DNA from: Microbacterium enclense
GTDB taxonomy: Bacteria > Actinomycetota > Actinomycetes > Actinomycetales > Microbacteriaceae
Length of the DNA: 52,168 nucleotides
Assembly (NCBI RefSeq): GCF_004022425.1
Contig: NZ_RBZY01000027.1
Span: 1-52,168, forward strand
Direction of reading: 5' to 3'
Shown here: positions 18,850 to 28,076 of the stretch, one piece after another
Layout: the number at the start of each line of letters is the position of its first letter
How positions within the stretch are numbered: position 1 is the stretch's first letter
Program-made: the position numbers and the translations under genes
Notes under the pieces: generated by a model
Told to the model about the DNA's origin: nothing
What the model saw: the letters and a program-made list of their open reading frames with translations, nothing else
The model's database searches: none

Positions 18850-20496
18850 TCACTGCGCGGCGATCTCCTCCCAGAACGGCGCCACGACCGCCGCGCTGAC
18901 GCGGAGATCGAGCAGCAGGAACGGCCGGTCCTCGGGGTCGCGGGCGGCCCAGGATGCCAGGGCGTCGAGGTCGTCGGCATCCCGGACGATCACTCCCTCG
19001 GCGCCGAGGCCGCGCGCGACCGCCGCGAAGTCGACCTCGGGAATCAGCATCGGGTCGGGGTGCAGCCCCTTCCTGCCGTAGTTCAGGACCTCCGCGCCGT
19101 ACTGCGCGTCGTTCCACACCACGGCGAGCCCGCGGCCGCGCGCGACGCGGATCGCGGTCTCGAGGTCGGCGATCGCCATGAGTCCGCCGCCGTCGCCCGT
19201 GGTCAGCACGATGGTCGCGTCCGGGCGGGCCACCGCGGCACCCGGCACGCTCGGAAAGCCCAGCCCGATCGACTGGTAGGCGGTGCCGACCATGAGGTTG
19301 CGGTCGGGGGAGGCCACGGGCCAGTACATGTTGGACCAGCCGAGGAAGTGTCCGCCGTCCGAGACGACGACGCGATCCGCGGGCAACAGCTCGGCGATGC
19401 GGGCCGCCGCGGTGCGCGGGTCGAGGCGGCCGTCGGGTCCGACGCCGGTACCCGGCGCCTGGCGGCGCGCGGCTTCGAGATCGAGTCCACTGCCCCACGT
19501 CGAGGGATCGGATCCGCGGACACGCAGGCGCCGCACGATCTCGCCGGCGACCTCGGCCGCGTCGCCGCGGACGTAGCCGCCGACGTGCGGGTGTGTCGCG
19601 GTGGGCGCGAGGTCGACCTGGAATACCCGCGTCCCCGGTGCGAACAGCGCCCCGAAACGCATCGTGAACTGGTTGAGGGCGGCGCCGAAGACGACGGCCA
19701 CGTCGGCCTCGCGCACCAGCGCCATGGCGCCGACTGCGCCGAACCCGCCCGCGACGCCGAGGTCGCGCCCGGCGTCGGGGAACAGCCCGCGGCCGAGCGC
19801 CGTGGTGGTGGTGAGAGCACCGGTCAGGGTCGCGAGCTCGCCGAGCACCGCCCCGGCACCCGCGAGCCAGGCTCCGCGTCCGCCGAGCAGCAGCGGACGC
19901 TCGGCGGTCGCCAGGGCGTCGACGATCGCGTCGATGACACCGTCGGCGTAGGCCCCGCGCGGCGGGTGCTCCGGTGTGACGTGAGGGGCCGCGGCATCGG
20001 GGACCGGGCCCGCCTCCCGCGTCGCGACGTCGTACGGGATGCCGAGGACCACTGGCAGGCGGTACGTGAGGGCGTGCTCGATCGCGATGACGACCGTGGC
20101 GGCGGCGTCGCGATGACCCACGGTGTAGGTGCGCGCACCGACGCCGGCCGCGAGCGCGATCTGGTCGACGCCCCAGGGGCGCGGGCCCGAGGTCGGCTCG
20201 TCACCGACGATGAGCACGATCGGCGTGCGTGCCTGCACGGCTTCCGCGAGGGCGGTGAGAGTGTTCGTGAATCCGGCACCGTAGGTGGCGGTCGCGGCGG
20301 CGAGTCGTCCGGAGGCCCGATAGTGCGCGTCGGCGGCGACGACCCCGGCCGCTTCATGCCGGACGGCGACGAAGCCGGAGGCGGTGTCGCGGCCGAGGGC
20401 GTCGAGGAAGTACGCGTTGCCGTTGCCCATGACTCCGAAGACGGTGTCGATGTGGCGGGCGAGGGTGTGCGCGACGTGCGCGGAGACGGTGGGCAT
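18850..20496 (-). CDS. ThDP-dependent enzyme, acetolactate synthase-like (possible 2-oxoacid decarboxylase)
   Basis: A 548-residue thiamine-diphosphate enzyme of the IlvB/decarboxylase family. The catalytic Glu lies in AVRHEAAG near residue 49. The ThDP-binding GDGGGLMAIADL...VVWND motif lies near residues 430-465. The N-terminal MPTVSAHVAHTLARH matches the usual Pyr domain start. There is no regulatory subunit nearby, so true acetolactate synthesis is doubtful. It is divergent from a succinate-semialdehyde-type dehydrogenase; an acetolactate-synthase-like enzyme next to that dehydrogenase is the arrangement reported for 2-oxoglutarate decarboxylase in cyanobacteria. Other 2-oxoacids (benzoylformate, phenylpyruvate) remain possible. 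Confidence 0.78.
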   Translation of the reverse strand: MPTVSAHVAHTLARHIDTVFGVMGNGNAYFLDALGRDTASGFVAVRHEAAGVVAADAHYRASGRLAAATATYGAGFTNTLTALAEAVQARTPIVLIVGDEPTSGPRPWGVDQIALAAGVGARTYTVGHRDAAATVVIAIEHALTYRLPVVLGIPYDVATREAGPVPDAAAPHVTPEHPPRGAYADGVIDAIVDALATAERPLLLGGRGAWLAGAGAVLGELATLTGALTTTTALGRGLFPDAGRDLGVAGGFGAVGAMALVREADVAVVFGAALNQFTMRFGALFAPGTRVFQVDLAPTATHPHVGGYVRGDAAEVAGEIVRRLRVRGSDPSTWGSGLDLEAARRQAPGTGVGPDGRLDPRTAAARIAELLPADRVVVSDGGHFLGWSNMYWPVASPDRNLMVGTAYQSIGLGFPSVPGAAVARPDATIVLTTGDGGGLMAIADLETAIRVARGRGLAVVWNDAQYGAEVLNYGRKGLHPDPMLIPEVDFAAVARGLGAEGVIVRDADDLDALASWAARDPEDRPFLLLDLRVSAAVVAPFWEEIAAQ

Positions 20497-20637
20497 GACG
20501 AAGGACGCCTTTCGACACGGACGGAATGGATGCCGTATGTGTCTCGCGAATGCCCGCTACGTGCCCTTTTTTCGAGCAGCGACGCACGCCCCGTGCGCCT
20601 GACCGGGTCAGTCTAGCTCGCACGAGTCGCCACGATT

Positions 20638-20665
20638 CGTCGCCTCACCCACCCCGGAGGCGACG
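20638..20665. other. Hairpin in the 326-base divergent intergenic region
   Basis: CGTCGCCTC (20638-20646) pairs with GAGGCGACG (20657-20665). The intergenic stretch 20497-20822 otherwise holds the start regions of two divergent genes. I see no gene in it and no promoter I would defend. Confidence 0.45.
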
Positions 20666-20822
20666 GATCTTGCTTCTCACGCTGAGGGATCGGCAGGGCG
20701 TCGGGGCGGAGCCTGGCCTTTGCGGCGACGGAGCGCGCCCACTTGTACGCGGCGTATATCGGCAGCGCCTCCCGCGCTGACCAAGAATGAGCGGGGAGAC
20801 CCGCACCGACCCAGGAGGACCC

Positions 20823-22295
20823 ATGACCGATTCGCGCGAGAGCGAACTGCTGGCATCCGTACCGACCGGCCTGTTGATCAACGGGGAATGGCGCGATGCC
20901 GAAGGCGGCAAGACCGTCGAGGTCAGCGACCCCGCGACCGGTGAGGTCATCCGCGAGATCGCCGACGCCTCGGTCGCCGACGGCGTCGCCGCGATGGATG
21001 CCGCGGCCGAGGCGTTCCCGTCCTGGGCGGCGACCCCGGCGCGCGAGCGTGCCGAGATCCTCCGTCGCGCGTTCGACCTGCTGCAGGAGCGCAAGGAGGA
21101 CGTCGCGCTCCTGATGACCCTCGAGATGGGCAAGCCCCTCGCCGAGGCTCGTGGCGAGGTCGGCTACGGCGGCGAGTTCCTGCGCTGGTTCAGCGAGGTC
21201 ACCGCCCACACGCAGGGCCGCTACGGCGCGAACCCCGAAGGTACCGGTCGCATGATCGTCTCGCAGCACCCCGTGGGTCCCTGCTACCTCATCACCCCGT
21301 GGAACTTCCCGCTCGCCATGGCGACGCGCAAGATCGCGCCCGCGCTCGCCGCCGGCTGCACCGTCGTCATCAAGCCCGCGACCCTCACGCCGCTCACGAC
21401 GCTGTTCTTCGCGCAGATCCTGCAGGATGCCGGTGTGCCGGCGGGCGTCGTCAACGTCGTGACGACCACGAGCACCGGCCCCGTCTCTGAGCGCATCATC
21501 TCCGACCCGCGGCTGCGGAAGCTGTCGTTCACCGGGTCGACCCCGGTCGGCGTGAAGCTGCTGCAGCAGGCCGCCCCGGGCGTTCTGCGCACGTCCATGG
21601 AGCTCGGCGGCAACGCTCCGTTCGTGGTCTTCGACGACGCCGACCTGGACAAGGCGGTCGAAGGGGCGATGCTCGCGAAGTTCCGCAACATCGGCCAGGC
21701 GTGCACCGCGGCGAACCGCTTCATCGTGCAGCGATCGGTCGTGGAGGAGTTCACGCGTCGCGTCACCGAACGTGTCCAGGGCCTGAAGATCGGCCGCGGC
21801 ACCGACGAGGGCGTGCAGATCGGGCCGCTGATCGATGACCGCGCGGTCGACAAGGCGAAGACGCTCGTGGGGGATGCCGTCGAGCGCGGCGCCGTGGTCA
21901 CGACCGGCGGCGCGCCCATCGACGGCCCCGGAACGTTCTTCGAACCCACCGTCGTGTCCGACGTCCAGCCGGGCAGCGAGATCCTCCGCGAGGAGATCTT
22001 CGGGCCGGTGCTCGCGATCGTCCCCTTCGACACCGAGGACGAGGCCGTGCGCATCGCCAACGACACCGAGTACGGTCTCGTCTCCTACGTCTTCACGGAG
22101 TCGCTCGCCCGCGGTCAGCGCATGATCGACAAGCTCGAGACCGGGATGATGGGCCTCAACGTCGGCGTCGTCTCCAACGCTGCGGCGCCCTTCGGCGGCT
22201 GGAAGCAGTCCGGCCTCGGCCGCGAGGGCGGCGACGAGGGCATTCACGAGTACCTGCAGACGAAGTACACGCTGACGGCGAACCCCTACGCCTGA
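20823..22295 (+). CDS. gabD: NAD(P)-dependent aldehyde dehydrogenase, succinate-semialdehyde dehydrogenase type
   Basis: A 490-residue aldehyde dehydrogenase. Visible are the cofactor segment TPWNFPLAMATRK, the catalytic Glu in MELGGNAPFVVFDDADL, and the catalytic Cys in FRNIGQACTAANRF, which is the GQxCxAxNR form typical of succinate-semialdehyde dehydrogenases. EEIFGPV and GGWKQSGLGREGG complete the set. It should oxidise succinate semialdehyde (or glutarate semialdehyde) to the acid. ATG at 20823 is preferred over the in-frame ATG at 20787 because AGGAGG sits seven bases upstream. Divergent from the ThDP enzyme. Confidence 0.9.
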   Translation: MTDSRESELLASVPTGLLINGEWRDAEGGKTVEVSDPATGEVIREIADASVADGVAAMDAAAEAFPSWAATPARERAEILRRAFDLLQERKEDVALLMTLEMGKPLAEARGEVGYGGEFLRWFSEVTAHTQGRYGANPEGTGRMIVSQHPVGPCYLITPWNFPLAMATRKIAPALAAGCTVVIKPATLTPLTTLFFAQILQDAGVPAGVVNVVTTTSTGPVSERIISDPRLRKLSFTGSTPVGVKLLQQAAPGVLRTSMELGGNAPFVVFDDADLDKAVEGAMLAKFRNIGQACTAANRFIVQRSVVEEFTRRVTERVQGLKIGRGTDEGVQIGPLIDDRAVDKAKTLVGDAVERGAVVTTGGAPIDGPGTFFEPTVVSDVQPGSEILREEIFGPVLAIVPFDTEDEAVRIANDTEYGLVSYVFTESLARGQRMIDKLETGMMGLNVGVVSNAAAPFGGWKQSGLGREGGDEGIHEYLQTKYTLTANPYA

Positions 22296-22301
22296 CACAC
22301 C

Positions 22302-22350
22302 GGATGCCACGACCCCGCGCTCTCGTCCGAGCGTCGGTGTCGTGGCATCC
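22302..22350 (+). terminator. Terminator after gabD
   Basis: GGATGCCACGAC at 22302-22313 and GTCGTGGCATCC at 22339-22350 form a perfect 12-bp stem followed by GTCTTTCTCT. It sits between convergent genes. Confidence 0.85.
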
Positions 22351-22359
22351 GTCTTTCTC

Positions 22360-23808
22360 TCACGCGTCGGCGGGGGAGGCGTGGCGGTCCAGGAACGCGA
22401 ACACCTCGGCGTCGTCGACCCCGGGGAACATGCCGCGGGGGAGCGGTGAAAACATGTGCCGGTGCACGCGAGCGCTCGGCCACGCCTTGCCCTGCCAGCG
22501 TGCGGCGGCCTCGGTGTCGGGGCGGCGGCAGCACGACTCGTCGGGGCAGCGCGAGACTCCGCGCGTCGTCGTCTCTCGCCCGCGGAACCACCGGGCATCG
22601 TCGAACGGAACGCCCACGGTGATCGAGAAGTCGCCGTCCGAGGTCGTGCCCGTCTGGGTCGAGCACCAGAAGGTTCCGGCGGGGGTGTCGGTGTACTGGT
22701 AGTGCTCGGTCGTGCGATTGTGCTCGTCGAAGGCGGAGCGGGCCGAGAACTTCTTGCAGATGATCTGTCCTTCCACCGACCCGGTCACGTCGGTCGGCAG
22801 CGGAAGGCCGTCGTTCTCGTAGACGCGCGAGATGGCCCCGTCGCCGTCGACCCGCAGGAAGTGCAACCGGATGCCGAGATGCGTCGTCGAGAGGTTCGTC
22901 ATGCGCATCGCGGCGGCCTCGTGCGTCACGCCGAACGCGTCGCGGAAGTCCTCGACGGCGAGGTTGCGGTCCTTCTTCGCCTGCGCGAGGAACGCGACGG
23001 AGTTCGTCTCGGGCATCAGGCAGCACGCGGCGTAGTAATTGATCTCAAGTCGTTGCTGGAGGAAGTCGGCGTAGTCGGTGGGCGGACGGTGTCCGAGGAG
23101 GCGGTGCGCCATGGCCTGCAGCGCCATCGACCGCAGCCCGTGCCCGCCGGGAATGGATGCCGGGGGGAGGTAGATGCGTCCGTTCTCGAGGTCGGTCACC
23201 GAGCGCGCCGAGTGGGGGAGGTCGGCGACGTAGATGAGCTCGAACCCCAGCTGCTCGGCCATGATGCTCACGGTGCGGTGCGTGAGCGCCCCGGAGGTGT
23301 GGCCCGCAGCTTTGAGCTGCTTCTCGGCGAGCCCCTCGATGTCGGGGAGGTGGTTGTCGATCCCGCGCATGCGCAGGCGCAGCTCGGTGTTCGCCCGCCG
23401 GGCCTCTTCGGGGCTCGCGATGGTCTCGCGCTCGCGGCGCTGCAGTTCCCGGTGGAGCCCGAGGACCGCCTCGATCGTCTCGTCGCTCGTGCCCTTGCTG
23501 ACCTTGATCGCAGGGATGCCGAGCTGCCGGAAGAACGGGCTCGATTGCGCGCGCTCGAGCTCGATCTCCAGAGCGGCCCGCCGGTTCGGCGGCTCGGTCG
23601 AGAGCAGCTCGGTGACCTCGGTCTCGGTCGCGCGCGCGATCTCTTGCAGCAGCGACAGCTTGGGCTCGCGCTTTCCGTTCTCGATGAGGCTGAGCTGGCT
23701 GCCCGCGACTCCGACGAGTGCGCCGAGTTCGTCGAGCGTGTAGCCGCGCGCCACACGGTGATGGCGGATGCGGTGTCCGAGCGTGGTGAGTTCCAACGAC
23801 GAGGCCAT
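22360..23808 (-). CDS. ramB: RamB/ScfR-family XRE transcriptional regulator
   Basis: A 482-residue regulator of short-chain fatty acid and acetate metabolism type. An N-terminal XRE helix-turn-helix (about residues 10-65, [21 protein letters not shown]) is followed by an IrrE/ImmA-like domain and the C-terminal ScfR region with [10 protein letters not shown]. In Corynebacterium RamB controls acetate and glyoxylate genes. Here it is divergent from pckG, a gluconeogenic gene, across 117 bases, which suggests it controls pckG, itself or both. ATG at 23808 is chosen because the protein family begins at the helix-turn-helix; AAGGA abuts the ATG closely, so the exact start is not certain. Confidence 0.85.
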   Translation of the reverse strand: MASSLELTTLGHRIRHHRVARGYTLDELGALVGVAGSQLSLIENGKREPKLSLLQEIARATETEVTELLSTEPPNRRAALEIELERAQSSPFFRQLGIPAIKVSKGTSDETIEAVLGLHRELQRRERETIASPEEARRANTELRLRMRGIDNHLPDIEGLAEKQLKAAGHTSGALTHRTVSIMAEQLGFELIYVADLPHSARSVTDLENGRIYLPPASIPGGHGLRSMALQAMAHRLLGHRPPTDYADFLQQRLEINYYAACCLMPETNSVAFLAQAKKDRNLAVEDFRDAFGVTHEAAAMRMTNLSTTHLGIRLHFLRVDGDGAISRVYENDGLPLPTDVTGSVEGQIICKKFSARSAFDEHNRTTEHYQYTDTPAGTFWCSTQTGTTSDGDFSITVGVPFDDARWFRGRETTTRGVSRCPDESCCRRPDTEAAARWQGKAWPSARVHRHMFSPLPRGMFPGVDDAEVFAFLDRHASPADA

Positions 23809-23925
23809 TCCTTGACGATAGCGAAAGATCGAGGATTCTTGCGTGCCAAAGCCGACGAAAGTAGGCGCCGAGAGTTGCACAGTGGAGGAAGACCACCAAA
23901 TTCGCTCTCAATCGAGGAGACCGAC

Positions 23926-25803
23926 ATGGCACTCGCCGACATCTTCACCGGACGCCCCTCCGGTCGCACCGCCTCGCAGTCCCGCCCCGTGCACGGCGTC
24001 CGCCCGTCCGTCGAGGGTCCCGGACTCGCCGCCCTCACGGCCTGGGTCGATCAGGTCGCCGCGCTCACGCAGCCCGACCGCATCCACTGGGTCGACGGAT
24101 CGGCGGCCGAGAACGACGCCCTCCTGCGCGACATGGTGGACGAGGGCAAGCTCGTCAAGCTCAACCCCGAATGGCGGCCGGGGTCGTACCTGGCCCGCTC
24201 GCACCCGAGCGATGTCGCCCGGCTGGAGTCGCGCACCTACATCGCGTCGGAGCGGGAAGAGGATGCCGGACCCACCAACAACTGGATCGCCCCGGCCGAG
24301 ATCCGACAGACGCTGGACGGCGTCTTCGAGGGGTCGATGCGCGGACGCACCATGTACGTCGTACCGTTCTCGATGGGAGCGGTCGGCGGGCCCCTGAGTC
24401 ACATCGGCGTGCAGATCACCGACAGCGCCTACGCCGTGGCATCCATCGGCATCATGACGCGCGTCGGCACCGCGGTCCTCGAGCAGATCGCTGCGGGCGC
24501 GCCGTGGGTGAAGACCGTGCACTCGGTCGGGGCACCGCTCGCTCCGGGCGAGGCGGACGTCGCGTGGCCGTGCAACGACGAGAAGTACATCGTGCAGTTC
24601 CCCGACACGCTCGAGGTCTGGTCGTTCGGCTCGGGGTACGGCGGCAACGCGATCCTGGCGAAGAAGTGCTTCGCGCTGCGTATCGCCTCGGTGATCGGCC
24701 GCGACGAGGGCTGGCTCGCCGAGCACATGCTGCTCATCCGCGTGATCGACCCGAAGGGCAAGGCCTACCACGTCGCGGCGGCGTTCCCCTCGGCGTGCGG
24801 CAAGACCAACCTCGCGATGCTCCGCCCGACAATCCCCGGGTGGCGGGTCGAGACGCTCGGCGACGACATCACCTGGATCCGCCCGGGCGAGGACGGACGC
24901 CTGTGGGCCATCAACCCCGAGGCCGGCTTCTTCGGCGTCGCACCCGGCACGGGCGAGTCCACGAACGTCACGGCGGTCGAGACGCTGTGGGGCAACACGA
25001 TCTTCACGAACGTCGCACTGCGTCCCGATGGCGACGTCTGGTGGGAGGGGCTCACGGACGAGGCCCCGCCGCACCTCATCGACTGGGAGGGCAACGACTG
25101 GACCCCCGCGTCGGGTCGCCCCGCCGCGCACCCGAACTCGCGCTTCACCGTCGCGGCCGCTCAGTGCCCGCAGATCGCCGACGACTGGGAGACCCCCGAG
25201 GGCGTTCCGCTCGACGTCATCCTGTTCGGCGGCCGCCGCGCCACGAACGTGCCGCTCGTCCTCGAGGCCACGGACTGGTCGCACGGCGTGTTCCTGGGCT
25301 CGACGGTGTCGAGCGAGAAGACGGCCGCGCAGGAGGGAACGGTCGGCGAACTCCGGCGCGACCCGTTCGCGATGCTGCCCTTCTGCGGGTACAACATGGG
25401 CGACTACTTCGGCCACTGGCTGAAGGTCGGTCAGCAGCTACGCTTCGACCGCGCACCGCGCATCTTCCAGGTCAACTGGTTCCGCAAGGGTGACGACGGA
25501 CGGTTCCTGTGGCCGGGCTTCGGCGACAACGCGCGGGTGATCGACTGGATCATCCGTCGCGTCGACGGTCAGGTGGAGGCCGTCGACAGCCCCATCGGCC
25601 GCCTGCCGCGCGTCGAGGACCTCGACCTCTCGGGTCTCGACCTCCCCGAGGCCGACCTCGCCGAACTGTTCGCCATCGACACGCAGTCGTGGCTGGCCGA
25701 GGCCGATCTCACCGAGAAGTTCTACGACACGTTCGGCACCCACCTCCCGGCCGCTCTTCGCGCCGAACTCGCCGCCCTCCGCTACCGCCTCCAGCGCGCG
25801 TAG
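23926..25803 (+). CDS. pckG: Phosphoenolpyruvate carboxykinase (GTP)
   Basis: A 625-residue GTP-dependent PEP carboxykinase converting oxaloacetate plus GTP to PEP, CO2 and GDP, the gateway to gluconeogenesis. The P-loop kinase motif [14 protein letters not shown] (Cys and Lys of the active site) and [13 protein letters not shown], the metal-binding region, are present, as is [13 protein letters not shown]. Length is normal. ATG at 23926 follows GAGGAGA at about -9. A very long in-frame extension exists upstream but overlaps the divergent regulator gene and is rejected. Divergent neighbour: RamB-like regulator. Confidence 0.97.
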   Translation: MALADIFTGRPSGRTASQSRPVHGVRPSVEGPGLAALTAWVDQVAALTQPDRIHWVDGSAAENDALLRDMVDEGKLVKLNPEWRPGSYLARSHPSDVARLESRTYIASEREEDAGPTNNWIAPAEIRQTLDGVFEGSMRGRTMYVVPFSMGAVGGPLSHIGVQITDSAYAVASIGIMTRVGTAVLEQIAAGAPWVKTVHSVGAPLAPGEADVAWPCNDEKYIVQFPDTLEVWSFGSGYGGNAILAKKCFALRIASVIGRDEGWLAEHMLLIRVIDPKGKAYHVAAAFPSACGKTNLAMLRPTIPGWRVETLGDDITWIRPGEDGRLWAINPEAGFFGVAPGTGESTNVTAVETLWGNTIFTNVALRPDGDVWWEGLTDEAPPHLIDWEGNDWTPASGRPAAHPNSRFTVAAAQCPQIADDWETPEGVPLDVILFGGRRATNVPLVLEATDWSHGVFLGSTVSSEKTAAQEGTVGELRRDPFAMLPFCGYNMGDYFGHWLKVGQQLRFDRAPRIFQVNWFRKGDDGRFLWPGFGDNARVIDWIIRRVDGQVEAVDSPIGRLPRVEDLDLSGLDLPEADLAELFAIDTQSWLAEADLTEKFYDTFGTHLPAALRAELAALRYRLQRA

Positions 25804-25856
25804 CCCTCGACCCGCTCGCCCCGCCCGCCGTGTCGCGCGCGGGCCGAGCGCGAACT

Positions 25857-25896
25857 CGACGCCCCTCCCTGCTCTTGGCGCGCGGGAGGGGCGTCG
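25857..25896 (+). terminator. pckG terminator
   Basis: A perfect 13-bp stem, CGACGCCCCTCCC (25857-25869) with GGGAGGGGCGTCG (25884-25896), lies 54 bases after the stop and is followed by TCCTTCGT. The rest of 25897-26051 shows no gene. Confidence 0.8.
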
Positions 25897-26051
25897 TCCT
25901 TCGTACCAGGGAGGGGCCGGTGGACACCGTGGCCGCGGTCGCCTCGTTCCGCGAGACTGCACGCGCCTGACGAAACAGCGGCAGGCTGCAACCGAGATGT
26001 CACGCGGATGCAGTCTCGGCACACCGCCGGGCTCGCAGCCGCGACGCACGC

Positions 26052-27932
26052 TCACACCAGGAGCTGGTGCTTCGCGAGCTCGCGGTAGAGGGGGACGGAT
26101 GCCACGAGATCGCTGTGCGTGCCCTGGCCGACCACCCGCCCGTTCTCGAGCACGACGATGAGGTCGCTGTCGACGACCGTGGACAGGCGATGCGCGATGA
26201 CCAGCAGCGTGCGCCCGGTGGCGACGGCGTCGATCGCCTCACGCATGCGCTGTTCGTTGACCCCGTCGAGCGACGACGTGGACTCGTCCAGCAGGAGCAC
26301 CGGGGGTGCGGCCAGCAGTGCTCGGGCGATCGCGAGCCGCTGACGCTCGCCGCCGGAGAGCATGACGCCGTCTTCGCCGACCGGGGCGTCGACCCCGAGC
26401 GGGCTGCGCTCCAGCACGTCGCCGAGGTTGACCGCCCGCAGTACCCGCTCGCAGTCGGCGTCGGATGCCTCGGGCGAGGCCAGACGCAGGTTGTCGGCGA
26501 TCGTGCCGGCCAGCGTCGGGGCGTCCTGCTCGACGTAGCCGAACCGAGCGCGCAGCGCCTCGCGGGGGAGCTCGCGTGCGTCGATCCCGTCGACGAGGAT
26601 TGCGCCCCCCGTCGGGTCGTAGAACCGCTCGACCAGCGAGAGCACGGTGCTCTTCCCGGCGCCCGACGGGCCCACGAGCGCGACGCGGGATCCGCGCGGA
26701 ACGGTGAACGATACGCCGCGCAGGACCTCTCGTTCCGTCTCCTCGACTCCGGTCGTGGTCTCGTCGGCGGCGCGATCGAGGTGCGCCTGCGCGAGTACGG
26801 AGCGCGCCTCCTTCGCCGCGGCCTCGCGCGCCTGGACGACGTGATCGGGGTAGCGGAACCGCACGTCGCGGAACTCGATCGCCGCGGCATCCGTCCCCGC
26901 TTCGGTGGCCCGGGGCTGGTCGGCATCGTCTTCGAGGGGGAGGTCGAGCACCTCCTGGATGCGCCCGAGCGCACCGAGAGCCTGGTTGACCGACGTGATC
27001 GCCCCGATCGCGGACGCGAGCGGCTGGATGAGGAGGAACAGGAAGATCACGAACGTGACGAGAGCGGCGACGTCGATCGCTCCGGATGCCACGCGGAACC
27101 CGCCCACGCCGAGCACGACCAGCAGCGACGCCTGCAGGGCGATCCCGGCGACCGGGACGATGAGCGCCGAGACCTTCGCGATCCGAACGCCCGCGTCGTA
27201 CGCCTCGGTCGCCGCCCCGGTGACCGAGGCGACCTCGCGCTCGGTCGCGCCCGCGGCGCGGATCGTGCGGATCGACCCGACCGCCCGTTCCACTCCGGAC
27301 GCCAGCTCGCCGACCTTGGCCTGCTGCGCCGCGGAGGCGGCGCGAATGCGCGTGCTGAGGATGCCGACCGTCGCGATGGATACACCGAGCACGACCACGA
27401 TGAGGCCGAGGAGCAACGGGTCGATGAACGCCATCGCCACGATCGCCCCGACGAGGATGAGCGCGTTGCCGACGGCATCCGCGAGTCCCTGCGTGAGGAC
27501 CGCATACAGCAACGTGGTGTCGGTGCCGACGCGCGAGACGAGGTCGCCCGTGCGCCGCGCGTCGAACTCGCTGATGGGCAGGCGCAGGATCCGCGAGATG
27601 AGCCTCCGGCGGCTGGAGTAGACGACAGCCGTGCCGGTGCGCTGCAGGAGGTAGTGCTGGTAGCCCGAGATGATCGACGACAGGATCACGAAGCCGATCA
27701 GCAGCCACACGAGCGCCCCGAGCGGGACCGACTCCTGCACGCGCGCGATGACCTGGCCCACCAGAAGAGGCTGCACCAGTGTGGCGCCGGCGCCGAGGAT
27801 GCTCAGCACCGCGACGACGACGAGCGCGCGCGTGTGTTCGCGCAGGAACGGCAGCAACTGACGGACGGACGCGCGCGGGCCCTCGGCGTCGCGGCGACCG
27901 CGGCGGCCACGGGCGGGAGCGGGAAGAGACAT
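26052..27932 (-). CDS. ABC exporter, fused membrane and ATPase domains
   Basis: A 626-residue half-transporter of the MsbA/LmrA type. Six transmembrane helices occupy about residues 35-330 (first two near VVVAVLSILGAGATLVQPLL and ALVWLLIGFVILSSIISGY). The nucleotide-binding domain has Walker A GPSGAGKST near 445, signature LSGGERQRLAIARALL, and Walker B VLLLDESTSSLD. It would act as a homodimer exporting lipids, drugs or peptides; substrate unknown. An Ala/Glu-rich insert (about residues 385-425) after the first NBD strand is unusual. ATG at 27932 follows GAGGTGAGC; the longer in-frame extension reaches into the MFS terminator and is rejected. Confidence 0.9.
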   Translation of the reverse strand: MSLPAPARGRRGRRDAEGPRASVRQLLPFLREHTRALVVVAVLSILGAGATLVQPLLVGQVIARVQESVPLGALVWLLIGFVILSSIISGYQHYLLQRTGTAVVYSSRRRLISRILRLPISEFDARRTGDLVSRVGTDTTLLYAVLTQGLADAVGNALILVGAIVAMAFIDPLLLGLIVVVLGVSIATVGILSTRIRAASAAQQAKVGELASGVERAVGSIRTIRAAGATEREVASVTGAATEAYDAGVRIAKVSALIVPVAGIALQASLLVVLGVGGFRVASGAIDVAALVTFVIFLFLLIQPLASAIGAITSVNQALGALGRIQEVLDLPLEDDADQPRATEAGTDAAAIEFRDVRFRYPDHVVQAREAAAKEARSVLAQAHLDRAADETTTGVEETEREVLRGVSFTVPRGSRVALVGPSGAGKSTVLSLVERFYDPTGGAILVDGIDARELPREALRARFGYVEQDAPTLAGTIADNLRLASPEASDADCERVLRAVNLGDVLERSPLGVDAPVGEDGVMLSGGERQRLAIARALLAAPPVLLLDESTSSLDGVNEQRMREAIDAVATGRTLLVIAHRLSTVVDSDLIVVLENGRVVGQGTHSDLVASVPLYRELAKHQLLV

Positions 27933-28024
27933 GCTCACCTCAGGAGAAGAACGGGGTTCTTCGACCGTACCCCGCTCGGCCGACGCCGGGGGACGCACCG
28001 ACCGTCGCACGGCAGGAGAACGAC

Positions 28025-28056
28025 GGATGCCACGAGGCCGGGGCCCCGTGGCATCC
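28025..28056 (-). terminator. Terminator after the MFS gene
   Basis: GGATGCCACG (28025-28034) pairs with CGTGGCATCC (28047-28056), with further GGCC/GGCC-type pairing inside, 20 bases beyond the MFS stop on the minus strand. Confidence 0.75.
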
Positions 28057-28076
28057 ATTCGTCCGCCGGTGCGGGT

